DNA of 64,000 nt, taken from positions 5,302,191 to 5,366,190 of the forward strand of contig JAZBQD010000014.1 of assembly GCA_036583965.1 (NCBI GenBank), given 5' to 3'. The DNA comes from Prunella strophiata (lineage: Eukaryota; Chordata; Aves; Passeriformes; Prunellidae). The position numbers and the translations under genes were made by a program. Positions within the stretch are counted from its first letter, which is position 1. Each line of letters opens with the position of its first letter. Below the pieces are notes generated by a model that worked only from the letters and a program-made list of their open reading frames with translations, had not been told where the DNA came from and did not search any database. Below are positions 44,426 to 56,262 of the stretch, piece after piece.

Positions 44426-45027
44426 TGCCAAATTTGTTGGTGCAATCATTGCTACAAGGCTATTTCTTTTTAAGAGCCATGGTACCTAAGAGTATGGCAC
44501 ACAGCCGCTGTTTTCAGTCAGGAGATGAAACCTGCAGCCTCCCCCTACCCAAACATGTATGAACAGTGCCTTGATCTTCCCTGGGAAGTGTTGTTCAGAA
44601 GAGTTAAGGCTGTCCCTTGAAATATTTACTTTGCTGTCTGTCCTGAGAGATAAGCCAACTACTCCTCTAATGACTGGATGCATGTACCTGGTTCTCCTTC
44701 CTTCTCTTGGAGTGGACCTAGAAGAAAAGAGAAAAACCAAAAATGAGTTGCTGTGATGACTGATGTATCTTTTTAGCCCACTTAACAGGCCAGATCAAAG
44801 ACTGTGAGAGCAAGAGGTGTTACAGAATATTTGTCTTTGCAAACCAGTCTAGAAACCCAGCCCCTCTCTTCCATCATACCAGGACTATATTTTCAAGTGG
44901 TCCCCTAACCAGGAGGTGAGGGGAGAGCAAGATGAGGTGGCACAAACTGCTCCCCACTGTCCCTGTCTCCTGCATGGTGGGGTTCCTGCTGCTTTTGACA
45001 GCATGAGGCCTCTGGAGGGTTTCTGAA
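44426..45027. other. Intergenic sequence directly after ETV6, nothing recognised
   Basis: About 600 bases between the inferred end of ETV6 and the minisatellite. Open frames here are short and carry no motif. No transposon was recognised. Confidence 0.6.
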
Positions 45028-45028
45028 C

Positions 45029-45270
45029 ATCCCTGCTCCAGAGATGCCACCAAAAGCCACACCAAACAAACACATCCTTGTTCCAGAGAGGTGCCACCAA
45101 ATGCCATGGCAAATAAACACATCCCTGCTTCAGAGGTGCTACCAATGCCATGGCAGACAAACAAACAAACAAACACATTCCTTCTCCAGAAAGGTGCCAC
45201 CAAATGCCACAGCAAACAAACAAACACAACCCTGCTCGAGAGAGGTGTCACCAAAGGCCACAGCAAACAC
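45029..45270. repeat. Minisatellite, about five copies of a 43-56 bp unit
   Basis: The unit runs ATCCCTGCTCCAGAG, then AGGTGCCACCAAATGCCA, then CAGCAAACAAACAC. Five successive diverged copies can be aligned, starting near 45029, 45074, 45121, 45177 and 45228. Length differences come from the AAAC microsatellite inside each unit (up to four repeats in the third copy). The unit keeps partly open frames on both strands, which makes spurious ORFs that run through it. It ends about 55 bp before a CR1 insertion. Confidence 0.85.
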
Positions 45271-45324
45271 ATCCTGTCAGCAGCACACAGCCCACAGCCA
45301 GTGCTCTCTGGTGGGAGCAACTCA

Positions 45325-45830
45325 AAGAATCACGGAATGTTTTGGGTTGGAAGGGACCTTAAAACTCATCTCATTCCACCCCTGCCATTGACAGGAACAT
45401 TTTCCACTATCCCAGGTTGCACCCACCTCTGTCCACCCTGGCCTTGGTCACTTCCAGGGACTGGGCAGCCACAGCTTCTCTGGCATACTGGTGCCAGGGT
45501 CTCACCATCCTCACAGAGGAGAATTTCAGTCCTAGTATCTAATAAAAACCTACACTCCTTATGCTTAAAGTCATTCCATCTTGTCCCATCACCTCCATGC
45601 CCTTGTAAAAACTTGAACTTTCATGTACCTTCCTTTCCTTCAGATAAAATCAAGTTTTTTTAAGGTCTCCCTGAAGCCTCCTCCAGGCATGAACAACCCC
45701 TACTGTCTCATCCTGTCTTCTAAGGAGAGATGCTCCAGCCCTCTGATCATCTTTGTGGCCCTCCTCTGATCTCATTCAACAGATCCATATCTTCATGGCA
45801 GGTTAAAATGTTTGGATCCCATCTACAGCT
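45325..45830 (-). mobile_element. CR1 LINE 3' end, 5'-truncated
   Basis: Read on the + strand it starts with AGAATCACGGAATG, then TTTGGGTTGGAAGGGACCTT, the standard reverse complement of the CR1 3' end. It continues through the blocks ending in CTCCAGCCCTCTGATCATCTT, GTGGCCCTCCTCTG and CAACAGATCCATATC, which are the complement of the CR1 ORF2 C-terminal coding region. About 500 bp are present; the upstream limit near 45800-45830 is blurred. Many substitutions and small indels mark it as old, and it encodes nothing. Confidence 0.92.
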
Positions 45831-48719
45831 CAGGATGACCCATGACAATCTGGCTGATGTGTGAGCTAGGAGTACTCAGCTGCTTCTTGCTCAGTATTTA
45901 TTTTTTGTTTCCTTTCATTGGTGTTTTTAAAACACTAAGGCAAAGAGTAAGCAGTAAGCAAACCCCTTTCTGAGCCAAGACATAAAGCAAGAAGGAAACA
46001 AGGTGTGTTCCACCATAACTCAGTCCCTTAAGGCCATTTTCCTTTAATTTTAGAAGAGGAAATAGATGTATCCTACACCTTGGCACAGCTTTCTTTTGCA
46101 CTCTGAACAATAGCAAATGCTGCAGGTCAAAGTCATAGTGGAGGAAGTTCTCAGTGGTTTTGGCTATTGCTCCAGTGAGGATTAGTCTCAGCTCAAGAAC
46201 TAGTCTTGAGTCCAGAGAACATCCTTTGGATGCTCTGGGACAGAAGAGGCACAGCAGTGCATGTTCATATATCTTCCTTCCCATTTTCAAAACTGACTGA
46301 GCAGCAAAGGAAAGCTCCCAGGCCAACACCAGTCCAGGGAGCATGGACAATGCAGAGGTTTGCAGACTACAGCTGCCACAAGCATGGTGGTGCATGATTC
46401 CTCCATCTGGCTCCCCAGCACTGACCAGGAGAGATTTTGCAAGGGTGTCGAAGAAGACCTCAGTGACTGTCCACACACCCCAAGGACTTACAGAGGCTGC
46501 TGACAGCAGCATTTTTTAATTACATAGGAAGAAATGTTTTATCTTCTCCCTGATATGACACCACCTGTGAGACACAAGCAAACAAGAAAATGCTGACCTT
46601 GGTTTGAAACCCAAGCAGCTTCCAAGCAACGCAGAAAGAGCCACTTAGGAAAGATGTGAGAAGAGAAAGGATACACTGTCACAGCATGAAGCCCAAAACC
46701 AAACGTGCTTCATTAATCACCTGAAAGAAAAAGGCTGGTGTGTCAGTGTAAGTATTCCAACATCACAGGAACAGGTGGATCTACCACATGTCAGGTCTGT
46801 CCGTACTGGATTCCCACACACCCAGGGATCTGCTGATTACACTGAGTTCACCACAGGCACACCTTGCTCAGCTCTGCTGCAGCCTCCTCACCATGCAGAA
46901 CTGGAAGCTGAGCTAAATTATATCCTACCTGATGGGATGGAAGATGCAACTTCATGAGCTACTTCAGAAGAAATGTCCCACTGCACACTGCCATCCTGCT
47001 GTGCCCAGCAAGGGGGAGGCTGCAGAGGGAGGAAGGGAAGGTTTACAGCCTGGTTCAAGATTTCACCACCCCTGAGCAGCTCCTAAAAGCCCAATAGAGA
47101 GCCAGGTGAGGATGAACTTCCCAGGACCCACTTCCAAAATAACCAAGGTGTGAGGTGTGAAGAAATCAATGCCAGGGCAGCCAGAACTACTGCACAAAAT
47201 AAGTCAGGACTGTGTCAGTGGTGAACAAAATCACACCTGTTTCTTCATTCTAGGTGTCCCTACCTGTTTTCCCCAATCAATGGAAAAGTTTTGTGTCATT
47301 TTGAAGTCAGAGCAGAAAAAGAGGGAAAAGAGCCTGTCTTCCCACCTTCATCCCTCCATGCTCTTTTTGTTGCCGTGAAAAAAGGGGAATGGGGTGTGGA
47401 TGCTCGGCAACCAACTCAGCCTGAGCTGGGTCCAACAGTGCCAATGTCACCAGTGAATGAAATAGCCTTTTTCCTCCTCCCCTGTGGCAGTACTGTTGTA
47501 TCCCTGCTGTAACAGCCCTCATTTGCTCAAAAGGACAGCACTAACTGCTTAATGTGCTTAACCATCTTCCAGGGTTAGTCATCATTATTTGGGCAACCTG
47601 TCTACTTACTGACCATCTCTCCATCCCTAGCTAGATGTCCAGTGAAGGGTAAGGCTTAGGTTGTCACTCTGCAGGACACCCATTTCTTGTGGTTCTTGGC
47701 AGACTGGGGCAGGCTAAATGTACAAATGGGAAAGAAAGAATCTGGCAATTGCTACAGAGAATTGGAGCAGTACACCTGTTTTCTTTGGTATTGTCCATTT
47801 GTCAACAAAAGCAAGTGTGTGCATCTCCTCCATCCTCAGTGCCAGCACAGGAACCAGGCTGAGATACCAATGTAAAACCAGGCAGACCCTCTTTGTGTGA
47901 CTACTGTCACAACCTACAACCAACATTTAGGGGAAAAAATTGAAAACACAGTACCCTCCCATAAGACAGTAGAGGTTATTATGGCTGATACGATCAGGTG
48001 TAAAACCTGCAGGGACACATCAATCTCTCTGCCTCCTGCAAACACCTCTGCATAAAGTTTCCCAGCATCTCAAAGTGCTGGAGAACAGCCACAACAGGAA
48101 GAATGATAACTGTTCAGGAATTAGAATTGATCTCCTACTGCCTGATAAACACTGTTAGCCTGGGGTTGTTGACTTGAAGCCAAGTTCCGCTAAATGGACA
48201 AAGTTTCCAAGTCAACCCTTCCTGGTGTTTGACAAGGTGAAGGGAAGGAACTGAAGACAGCTCTAACAAAGCAGGTATTGTTTCCAGTAGGCTGCAGAAA
48301 GATGTGAGTGCATGACCTGTCAGAAGAAAGTAAGGAAAAGAAGGAGGGGTTGCATGAAAGCTGAGGCAAGCAAAGAGTCAGTTTGGATGATCTGGCAAGG
48401 AAAGCGGGGAGTGTTCACCTCAGGAAGGGCCAAGGTCAGTAACTTTCACTTGGCCAATGTGTGTTTGCAGGATCTGAGCAGGCCTCTTTTCAAAGCCCTG
48501 CAAAATGAGGACTCCACCTTCTCTGTACCAAAGGTTAGTCATTTCCTGCATTAAAATGTGTCCCTTTTTTTCCATTAAACTCCATCTTAATTCTGCCTCC
48601 AACCATTAACTTTCACTGTGCTTCTCTTCTCTAACTTCTGTAAACCATGGTATTCCCACATGGAGATCTTTACTGCCTGCAGTCAATGCAACTCTTACTC
48701 TTTTTACCAGCTAAGTAAG
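45831..48719. other. Intergenic stretch with one unexplained long frame
   Basis: Non-repetitive sequence between the CR1 copy and the solo LTR. The one notable item is a 204-codon open frame on the minus strand at 45898-46512, without recognisable motifs or spliced neighbours. I do not call it a gene; it is listed as a finding. Confidence 0.6.
48715..48719. repeat. 5' copy of LTR target-site duplication (GTAAG)
   Basis: Five bases identical to those just after the LTR, directly abutting the TG end. Confidence 0.85.
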
Positions 48720-49411
48720 TGTCTTAGGTTGCAATGCAAGATGTAACCAAAAGTATGTATTCTATTAGCATCTGTTAAAACCAGGTGGGGCAATTTTCTT
48801 TATCTCTTCCACAAGCATCCTCCCTCCAGGGGATATCTTCTGTTAATGGGCCATTGAGTGTCACTGCATGACTGGTAAATTTACATCATCCCATTGTGTG
48901 ATGTCCCTGCCCAGGGGGAGGAGCCAAGCATTTCTACCTAGATATAGTCTGAGATTTGGAACACCAGAGACAGCCTTTTTCCCCACTGGATTCCTAGAGG
49001 AGCAGCTTTCTTTTCCACTGGATTCCCAGAGGAAGACCAAACCCATCTACACCACCACCAGATCTTCAGAGGAAAACTCCACCCTTCTACAGGATCACTG
49101 CTTCAACAGAACCACATCTGTCACTCCAGGAGAACTGCAGTCACCATTTAATGGGACTGCTACCAACACCCTGACCAACAGGGTGTCAGGTTGTATTCTG
49201 ACTCTGTCTGTGGTTTGTTGGGTTTTTTTGTACTACTGCATTTGTATTTTAATTTTCCTAGTAAAGAACTGTTATTCCTATTCCCATATCTTTGCCAGAG
49301 AGCCCCTTAATTTCAAAATTATAATAATTTGGAGGCAGGGGCTCCACATTTTCCATTACAAGAGAGGCTCCTGCCTTGTTAGCCTGACACCTGTCTTTTC
49401 AAACCAAGACA
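48720..49411 (+). mobile_element. Solo LTR of an endogenous retrovirus
   Basis: The element is 692 bp. It starts TGTCTTAGGTTGCAATGC and ends CAAACCAAGACA, so the ends are the canonical TG...CA with a perfect 6-bp inverted repeat (TGTCTT/AAGACA). It is flanked on both sides by GTAAG (48715-48719 and 49412-49416), a 5-bp target duplication. No internal viral sequence, primer site or second LTR is present, so it is the product of LTR-LTR recombination. The sequence resembles the TguLTR families I know from songbird genomes, and a 5-bp duplication suits the ERVL-like class; both are judgments, not search results. A diverged doubled block CCACTGGATTCC-AGAGGA lies inside (about 48983-49036). A 187-codon frame crossing it is not a gene. 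Confidence 0.93.
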
Positions 49412-49416
49412 GTAAG
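49412..49416. repeat. 3' copy of LTR target-site duplication (GTAAG)
   Basis: Five bases identical to those just before the LTR, directly abutting the CA end. Confidence 0.85.
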
Positions 49417-52400
49417 CAAGGAAGGAACTGAAGCTCCTTAGTGGCTTCCTGGAGGGGCTGCTCCTGGCCCAGAGAGCTGCAGGACACATCCACACCTGTT
49501 TCTTGGGGTGCCGATCAGCTCTTTCCTGCAGGAAAGGTTCCAGAGTCTATTGAGAACTGGCTGATATGAAACAGAATGGGGAAAGGGAGGAACACACATT
49601 GAGGTATCCTTCTGGTCCCATGAGAACCCAGATAACCCAACAATCATGCTTCTTCCAACCCTCCAGCTAGGGTGGGAGGCTCTCTCTCCACTTGGGAATG
49701 ACCCTGGGGAGATTGCCTGCAAATACAGTAGCAAACGCATCAGCAAAAGAGGCTGCCTGTGTCTTTATTTATTTTCAAAATATTCTTAGTGTTGGTGAAT
49801 GCTCTTTGGAACATGCTACCTCACAGATTCTTCCTCCCCAACTCACATTCCAGATCACTCCTAAAATTTCCATGGAATCAGCAAGCAAGAATAATTAATG
49901 GGCAGACAAATTTCACATGGCCAGGACTTCACCAAGTAGTTAATTCACATAATCTGACCCACCACTGAAATTTCCTTAACCTTACACAGAACAGGAGGAA
50001 AATGGGCCAGAGAGATCTGCCATCCCACAGTAGCAATTTCATGCATGTGGTGACACCTTTGCTCTGCTAAAGCCAATGGAAATTAGGGCTGTATAAAGTC
50101 TGTTCAACATAGAGATCTGAGCAGTATCCATAAAATATATCCTACCCAGGAAAAATTGAGGGTTTACTACAAAAGTAAAACTTAACCCTCACAGCAACCT
50201 TCTCAACCAAGTAAATTCCACCCTGGAGTGAAAAACACAGCAATTAGTTTTGATGGTACTTTGCAGAGACCTGTATTCAGTCTTGACATCCATCAAATCC
50301 CAACACAGATTAACTGACAGTGCAAAATCAGCCTCAGACCTAAGGCCTCTCAAGGACTGAAGGCATCCAGTGTTGTCAAGTCATGTACTTTCCCAGCTGG
50401 AAGAGAGATAAATAATTTCACAGCAAAAGGCTGGTGTACAAAACAAAGGACCCACTTCAAAAAAACAAGCCAAGTCCATCTCAAGACTTAAGAAACTATG
50501 GTCCAACTTCCTAAAAGTTGGACCATGATTTAACTTACAGTCTTCACTGAAGTCAACAAAACCCATGGATTTTGCATGGGAAGGGGCAGAGGAGAGATGC
50601 TCAGTCCCTGCTGAAAAGCCAGCAACAGAACATGGTTCTGGGTGTGAGAGGGAATTGCGAAAGGGTAAACGGTTATCTGAGAGAATTTCACAAAGAAGGA
50701 AACATTTTTCATTCAGCAATAAGTCTTTCAGGAAATCATTCATTTTCCAAATGAAAACATTTTCTTTAAATTCAAAACAACTGTTTTTCTCCCAGCTTTT
50801 GTTTACAAAAGAGGGAAGTGTTTCAGCTCTGTCCTTTTTCATCCTTCCTCCACAAAATCCACAAAATGTCAACCAAGCCTTGTGTCTTGGGTTGGGAAGT
50901 CATTTAAAAAAAAAAAGAAAAAATTGTTGTGAAGCTTTGCTGAACAGCTGCTAGCTGCTGCTGCTGCAGAGGGGAAGGGGAAGGAAGATAAATTCTGTTC
51001 TTCACCTGTTAGCAATGGGCTCAAGGCTATTTGTAAATGACCTCATTAGACCCCAAGGCTTACTGCCAGAAAAGCAAAGGGGCAAATCAATTCAGTCACC
51101 TCTTCAAGAGCCATTTAAGCAGTCCTAATCAAAAAACAAGCATCTAGTTCACTTCTGCTTCTTCCACCTTGATTCTTTTTATGTAAGACAGAGGCCTCCT
51201 CTGGGTCACAGCCACATGTGGTCTGTATGCAATGAGTGAGCAATTTCCAATCCACAAAATAAATGTCCTGTTATCTTTTGCTTTTTTGATCTCATGTTTC
51301 ACTGCAGTGTTGCCAGCATCCCTAGGAAGCCACATGAAAAATTCCCAGGCTTTGTGGTATAACTGAGTCTCTCCCTAAGCCCAGCTTTGCCAGGAGTGGG
51401 GACATCTCAGAGGTGACATCTGCTCCTGTCCTCCACCAAACTAAGAGCTGTGGTAATAATGTGACAAATTGGGCAAATGATTCACTTGTAATTTAAATCT
51501 TATGGCTTCTGAAACAAAACAAAATTGAATAAAAATCACAGGCCATGGACACAGGAACTGTCTCTGAGTGTGTCAGCTGCCTTTTGCCTCTGTGAAAATC
51601 GACAATATCTTAATGTGTAACCAAATTGAGAACATATTGGTAAATCCAGCCAATTACAGGAATGGATGTGCCTGTGTGGGAAAGAAGAGGTGTCAGCCCA
51701 GGGGCAGCCGTGTAGTAGTTGTTACAAAGCAGCAGGAGACAATACACTGCTTCCAGGAGCACCTGCAGAAAGCAGAGGAACACACAGCTCCATCTGAGAC
51801 TAAAAAAGGGGGGGAAATGATAAAAACATAGTAAAGAATGAGCTCCCCAGTTCTTTCTGCTCCTGTTACACGTTCTCAGGAGCAGTCAACACAACCTGCC
51901 TCACCCTAATCTACAATAAGGAGTCTCTCTCTGCAGCCTCAGATGTTAGTCTGATACACCCAGGTCCTCCCCCGTACTCTCACACTCCTCCTGGTGCCAG
52001 CACCAGCACTTTGGCAGCTGCCACACTCACTGACCTGGTGAAAATAACCTGCACAGAAGGAAGAGGCTGGTTTTCAGCTCCTCAGTCTGACTCACCTCCC
52101 AAGCACACAAGCAGCAGTGCTGCTGGATAGTGGGAAAAAGCAACCCAAAGTGGGGAGAGGAGAGGGAAACCACAGCCCAGCTGAATCTCACTTGGGCCAG
52201 CTCTCCTGTGGCCATCTGCCTCCCATGGTGCTCCATGCTGCCATTCCCTTTTTGCTTCCTGACATCTAACCCAATACACCCACAACTATTTTCACTTTCA
52301 AGCAAACCAGGCTGGAAAACTAAATTCCTGGGGCAGTCTTTGCACACTGTTAGACAGTAGTGGCTTTTCTGCTATCTGTGCTTCAGAAGAGCTCATATGT

Positions 52401-54188
52401 GCACAGCTCTCTGAGGCTTTTGGCTGTAGCCCTCACTACTTACTTTCTACCTTTCAATTATGATCTCCCCAACTGCTCTGCTGCAGCCATCTGAGAGTGA
52501 CCCAACAGTTTTGTTTCAAAAGAGTCTGTAGCTCCTTTGTTGGGGGGTTGATGGGGGGGCAGAGGAACAAGAGAGGGGCAGAGGAAGACAAGCAGCACTT
52601 CTGTGGTTCATACAGGACACCCAAGTCCCCAGAGCCACGTCCCTGCTGTCTTTCATTGGTGCTGCCCCTTTATTCACTCAGGAACACCACCTATCTCCAC
52701 CATCTGCCACTGGTGGCCTCCTGTGTCAAGACCACCCTGTGTGTAGGCTTTAGAGAGAAGCCCTGTCCTTTCCAAGATTAAAATCCACTGGAGAGAAAGT
52801 TAGCTTCAGTACACGTTATATCTGATTATCCAAAACACAGCGCAGTCTCCTGGATGCTTCCTTGGCAGTGTGACACACATTTCCAGCACCATCTCATCTT
52901 TGATGAGGAGTTGGCCACAGGAGTAACCACCTCCACACAAGATTGCTGAAATTTCCAGGCTCTGAAATCCCCATGATATTCACTTGCCAGCTCACACCAG
53001 TATTTTGATCTTCACAGCCTCAGTGAAGATGAGCTGGGGAAAGATGATGCAAGGTAGGTGGGTGTTGCTCTGTTCACAGAGGCAGTAGGTACTTTCCTAA
53101 TGTCCCTGATTGCCCCTGAGACATTTCCCCTCACCTTGAACCCTTCTGATCCTTTGCTGCCTGGTAAAGTCCAAGAAAGACACTGAGGGGATTTTGGGGG
53201 TTCAAGTTTTGTCATTTAGCAGCATGTGAGGAGTCATTAATTAATTTAATTTAACTCTGTGAGCTGCTTTTATTTTACATCTTTACACAAGTATGACACT
53301 AGGTGTGCAGATCTTTCTTTGCATCGATAATCAACAACTTCAGAGCCCCACAGAAAAGCCCAAATGCCTGCCAAAGACAAATTGCTTTCATTCCCTTCCC
53401 TCCCCCTACAAGGAGGCAAGAAGGATAATTGCAGTAGGTGCTGTATTCCCCACCCACATTTTTTTCTCACTGCCAAACACATTGCATCAGGAACAATTAG
53501 AAACTTTTTCCTTGTGTGGGCCCTTAGCCTATATATAAAATACACAAACATTTTTCTTCTTTAAAACTAAGCAAAACAAAATCCCACCTCCTGTATGGAC
53601 TCACTTTCGGGGAGCCAGTTCAGCTGATAAGGCGTGGAACTCAGTGGGATAGCTACAGCCACAGAGGCAAAGCTGATCTCCCTGCCTTAGAAAGGGAGAA
53701 AAGGATGGTCAAGGACTGTTCATGCCATCAAGGAGACAAAGACAAAATGAGAAAGAGCTGAAAGTTACAGCTGCACGCACTCACTGCAGAAGGATTGCAG
53801 AAAAAACAGCTTAGATCTGCAACTACTGCTTCTGCCAGTGATGGTGTGTTGCTCCCCAAAGCACCTTCCCAGGAAGCAGGGGTCTGTAACTCAGTGTGAT
53901 AAACTGGCATGGCATGACTGAAACCAGATGGACATTAAACACCTGACCCCAGATGGGAACTGGAACATCCATTACCAACATTGAATGCAGAAGCACCAAC
54001 TCAGCAGACATCATCAGCATGAGAACCCAGCTACCCAGTGCTTGGCACTTACCAGACAGACTGAGAGCAATAGGTGATGGTTCATATTTAGACATTAAGG
54101 CAGGTGCAGGCAGTGCCTGTCCAAAGCAACATCCTCATCTAGAAGAGGTGCTTCAATCTCAGCTGTGTCTTGGGATGTCCAGTCCAGA

Positions 54189-54189
<1 letters not shown>
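49417..54189. other. Intergenic stretch, no gene recognised
   Basis: About 4.8 kb of ordinary base composition. It contains a perfect 12-bp hairpin at 50498-50526. Open frames up to 163 codons occur (minus strand, 50381-50872) but show no domain, signal or splice context. No clear transposon was recognised. Confidence 0.6.
50498..50526. repeat. Perfect 12-bp inverted repeat with 5-nt loop
   Basis: ATGGTCCAACTT and AAGTTGGACCAT are exact reverse complements around the loop CCTAA. No pairing extends outward and there is no flanking duplication. It would extrude as a short cruciform or form an RNA hairpin if transcribed. Confidence 0.85.

Positions 54190-54223
<34 letters not shown>
54190..54223. 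repeat. Poly-A tract, 34 bases
   Basis: An uninterrupted run of A, the longest homopolymer in the window. It could be the tail of a retroposed RNA on the + strand, but I could not recognise a source transcript upstream nor a matching target duplication. Confidence 0.9.
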
Positions 54224-54224
<1 letters not shown>

Positions 54225-55378
54225 CACAATGCATAATCCTCCACAAGCAGTTGCAGCAAATATTTCAAAGACAAACTTCATTTTGTTTCATGCAGTCACT
54301 TTTTAATGCTGGTTCATGCTCAGACCTGTCCTGCACGCCTGATCCCACTACTGCCTGTCCACCACACAGCAGGACTTCAGAGGAGTTCCAGTCACCAGCA
54401 GCTGAACTGCAGGGCTGGGACTTCATTCTTGAGTGGCCCAAGGGGAGTCAGTAACCCCAGTGCATGGGGGTGTGGGCTGCCAGGGACCACAAGGGGAAGG
54501 CCTGCAGTGGCTGTGTCCAGCTGGGGGTGAGGCCAGAGAGGCAATGTTTAGCCCCAGCACTTTACCCAGGATCCCCCAGGAAAATTGCATCTGGTGTGCT
54601 GACCCAAGTCAGCTTTTGTTCAGGATCAAATATGTGTGATATCTATATTCCAGAGCTATGACTGTGATGAAATGCAGCAGAGCCAGGCAGAAGCCCTTGC
54701 TGGCTGCTCATGGGCACCTTCAGCCCCCTGCCAAGGGCTGAGTCCAGCAGCCTTCACTACCAAGTTGCTGTGCCTGCCCCAGGCTGTGTTCCCCTCACTG
54801 AGGGTTCTCTGGGGTCCCCTGCATCTCCTGCCCTCACCCTCCCACCCAGCACTGCTGGCAACAGTGGTGGCCCCAGCAAGAAGCAGGCACCAATCTATCA
54901 CAGTAGGTTATCACTTTCTCTCCTCTGACACAAAATAAAATGATCCCCACCTTGCTGCCAGCAGCCTTAACCACATCACAAACAAGGAGGAATCTACAGA
55001 TGTATTCAAAACATCTGGATGTTGTGCCACCACAGCAATTAAATCCATGCTCACTTTCTCACACAGTGCCTGGGGGGAAACCGACAGCACAGCAGGGCAG
55101 AGGAGGACATGCTATGGTAATTTCAGCTTCCTCAAAGCCCAGATCTGTGTTGCAACCTCTGAAACCACCTTTAGTGGCAGGCCTCATCCCAGGAGCCTTG
55201 ACCTCACTGTACAGGGCAGTCTCCCAGTCTTTGGAGGACAATCCATGTGCCCCATGTGGGACTGCAATGCCCAGGGCTGCCTCTCCAGTGCCCCCCTTGA
55301 GCAGTCACTGTGGAGTTGGGGAAGAGCAGCAGCTGAGCAGGGCTGAGGAAGGGGGACTCATGACTTCTCATGACTAGC
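54224..55378. other. Intergenic stretch, nothing recognised
   Basis: About 1.15 kb, somewhat GC-richer than average, between the poly-A tract and a CR1 copy. Several overlapping short frames run in all directions, which is typical of GC-richer non-coding DNA. Confidence 0.6.
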
Positions 55379-55990
55379 AGAATCAGAACACAGAATATCC
55401 TGAGTTGGGAGGGACACAAGGATCATTGAGTCCAGCCTCTGGCCCTGCACAGGCACCCCAACAATCCCACCCTGTGCATCCCTGAGAGCATTGTCCAAAT
55501 GCTCCCGGAGCTCTGGCAGCCTTGGGGCCGTGACCATTCCCTGGGGAGCCTGGGCAGTGCCCGACACCCTCTGGGGGAAGAACCTTTCCCTGATATCCAG
55601 TCTGAGCCTGCCCTGAGCCAGCTCCAGCCGTTCCCTGGGGTCCTGTCCCTGGTCCCAGAGAGCAGAGCTCAGTGCCTGCCCCTCCTCTTCCCCTCAGGAG
55701 AAGCTGTGACTGCGATGTCTGCCCTCAGTCTCCTCCAGCTGAACAGACCAAGTGCCCTCAGCTGCTCCTCACACGGCTTCCCCCAAGGCCCTTCACCATC
55801 CTCGTGCCCTCCTTTGGACACTGTCTAATGGCTTTATGTCTTTCTTACACTGTGGTACCCAAAACTTCACCCAATATTTGAGGTGAGGCTGCCCCAGAGC
55901 AGAGCAGAGCAGGACAATCCCTCCCTGGCCCAGCTGTGCCTGGTGCCCCCAGGACATGGTGCCTTCATGCCAGGCCAGGCTCCTCTCCCT
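55379..55990 (-). mobile_element. CR1 LINE 3' end, 5'-truncated, about 600 bp
   Basis: On the + strand it runs AGAATCAGAACACAGAATAT, then CCTGAGTTGGGAGGGACAC, then the complement of the CR1 3' UTR and ORF2 end (blocks such as GGAAGAACCTTTCCCTGATAT, CTCCAGCTGAACAGACCAAG and AGAGCAGAGCAGGACAATCCC). It is better preserved and longer than the copies at 31178 and 45325. It belongs to the subfamily whose 3' end reads CCTGAGTTGGAAGG, as does the copy at 31178. Chance open frames of up to 330 codons start inside it and are not genes. The border near 55990 is approximate. Confidence 0.93.
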
Positions 55991-56102
55991 GCTCTGGAGC
56001 TGTGGCTGGAAGAGGAGGCCGGACAGGGATCCACTGTGGGTGGGAGAGGAGAGCAGTGCAGCTGGGCCGCTTCCAGCGCCCTCCCCTCACAGCCTGCCAG
56101 AA

Positions 56103-56262
56103 CAGGCCTGCCTGCTCCCTGCCTGCCCCCTCCTTCCTGCCTGCTCCCCTGCCTGCCCCTCCTTCCCTGCCTGCTCCTCCTTCCTGCCTGCTCCCTCCTT
56201 CCTGCCTGCTCCTTCCCTCCTGCCCCCTCCTTCCCCCCCTGCCTGCTCCCTCCTTCCCCGAG
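56103..56262. repeat. Pyrimidine-rich minisatellite (CCTTCCTGCCTGCTC-type units)
   Basis: About ten irregular units built from CCTGCCTGC, TCCTTCC and CTCCCT follow each other, giving one strand that is almost purely C and T with scattered G. Frames on both strands stay open through it, giving a leucine/proline/cysteine-rich frame on + and a glycine/arginine-rich frame on -, both artefacts. It begins about 110 bp after the CR1 copy. Confidence 0.85.

Noticed and set aside
45091..45663. 190-codon frame on the + strand
   Set aside because: It crosses the minisatellite and the antisense of a CR1 copy, so it is repeat-derived.
48868..49431. 187-codon frame on the + strand
   Set aside because: It lies almost wholly inside the solo LTR and runs past its 3' edge; not a host gene and not a viral protein.
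50381..50872. 163-codon frame on the minus strand
   Set aside because: No motif, no splice context, and composition looks like translated non-coding DNA; left as chance.
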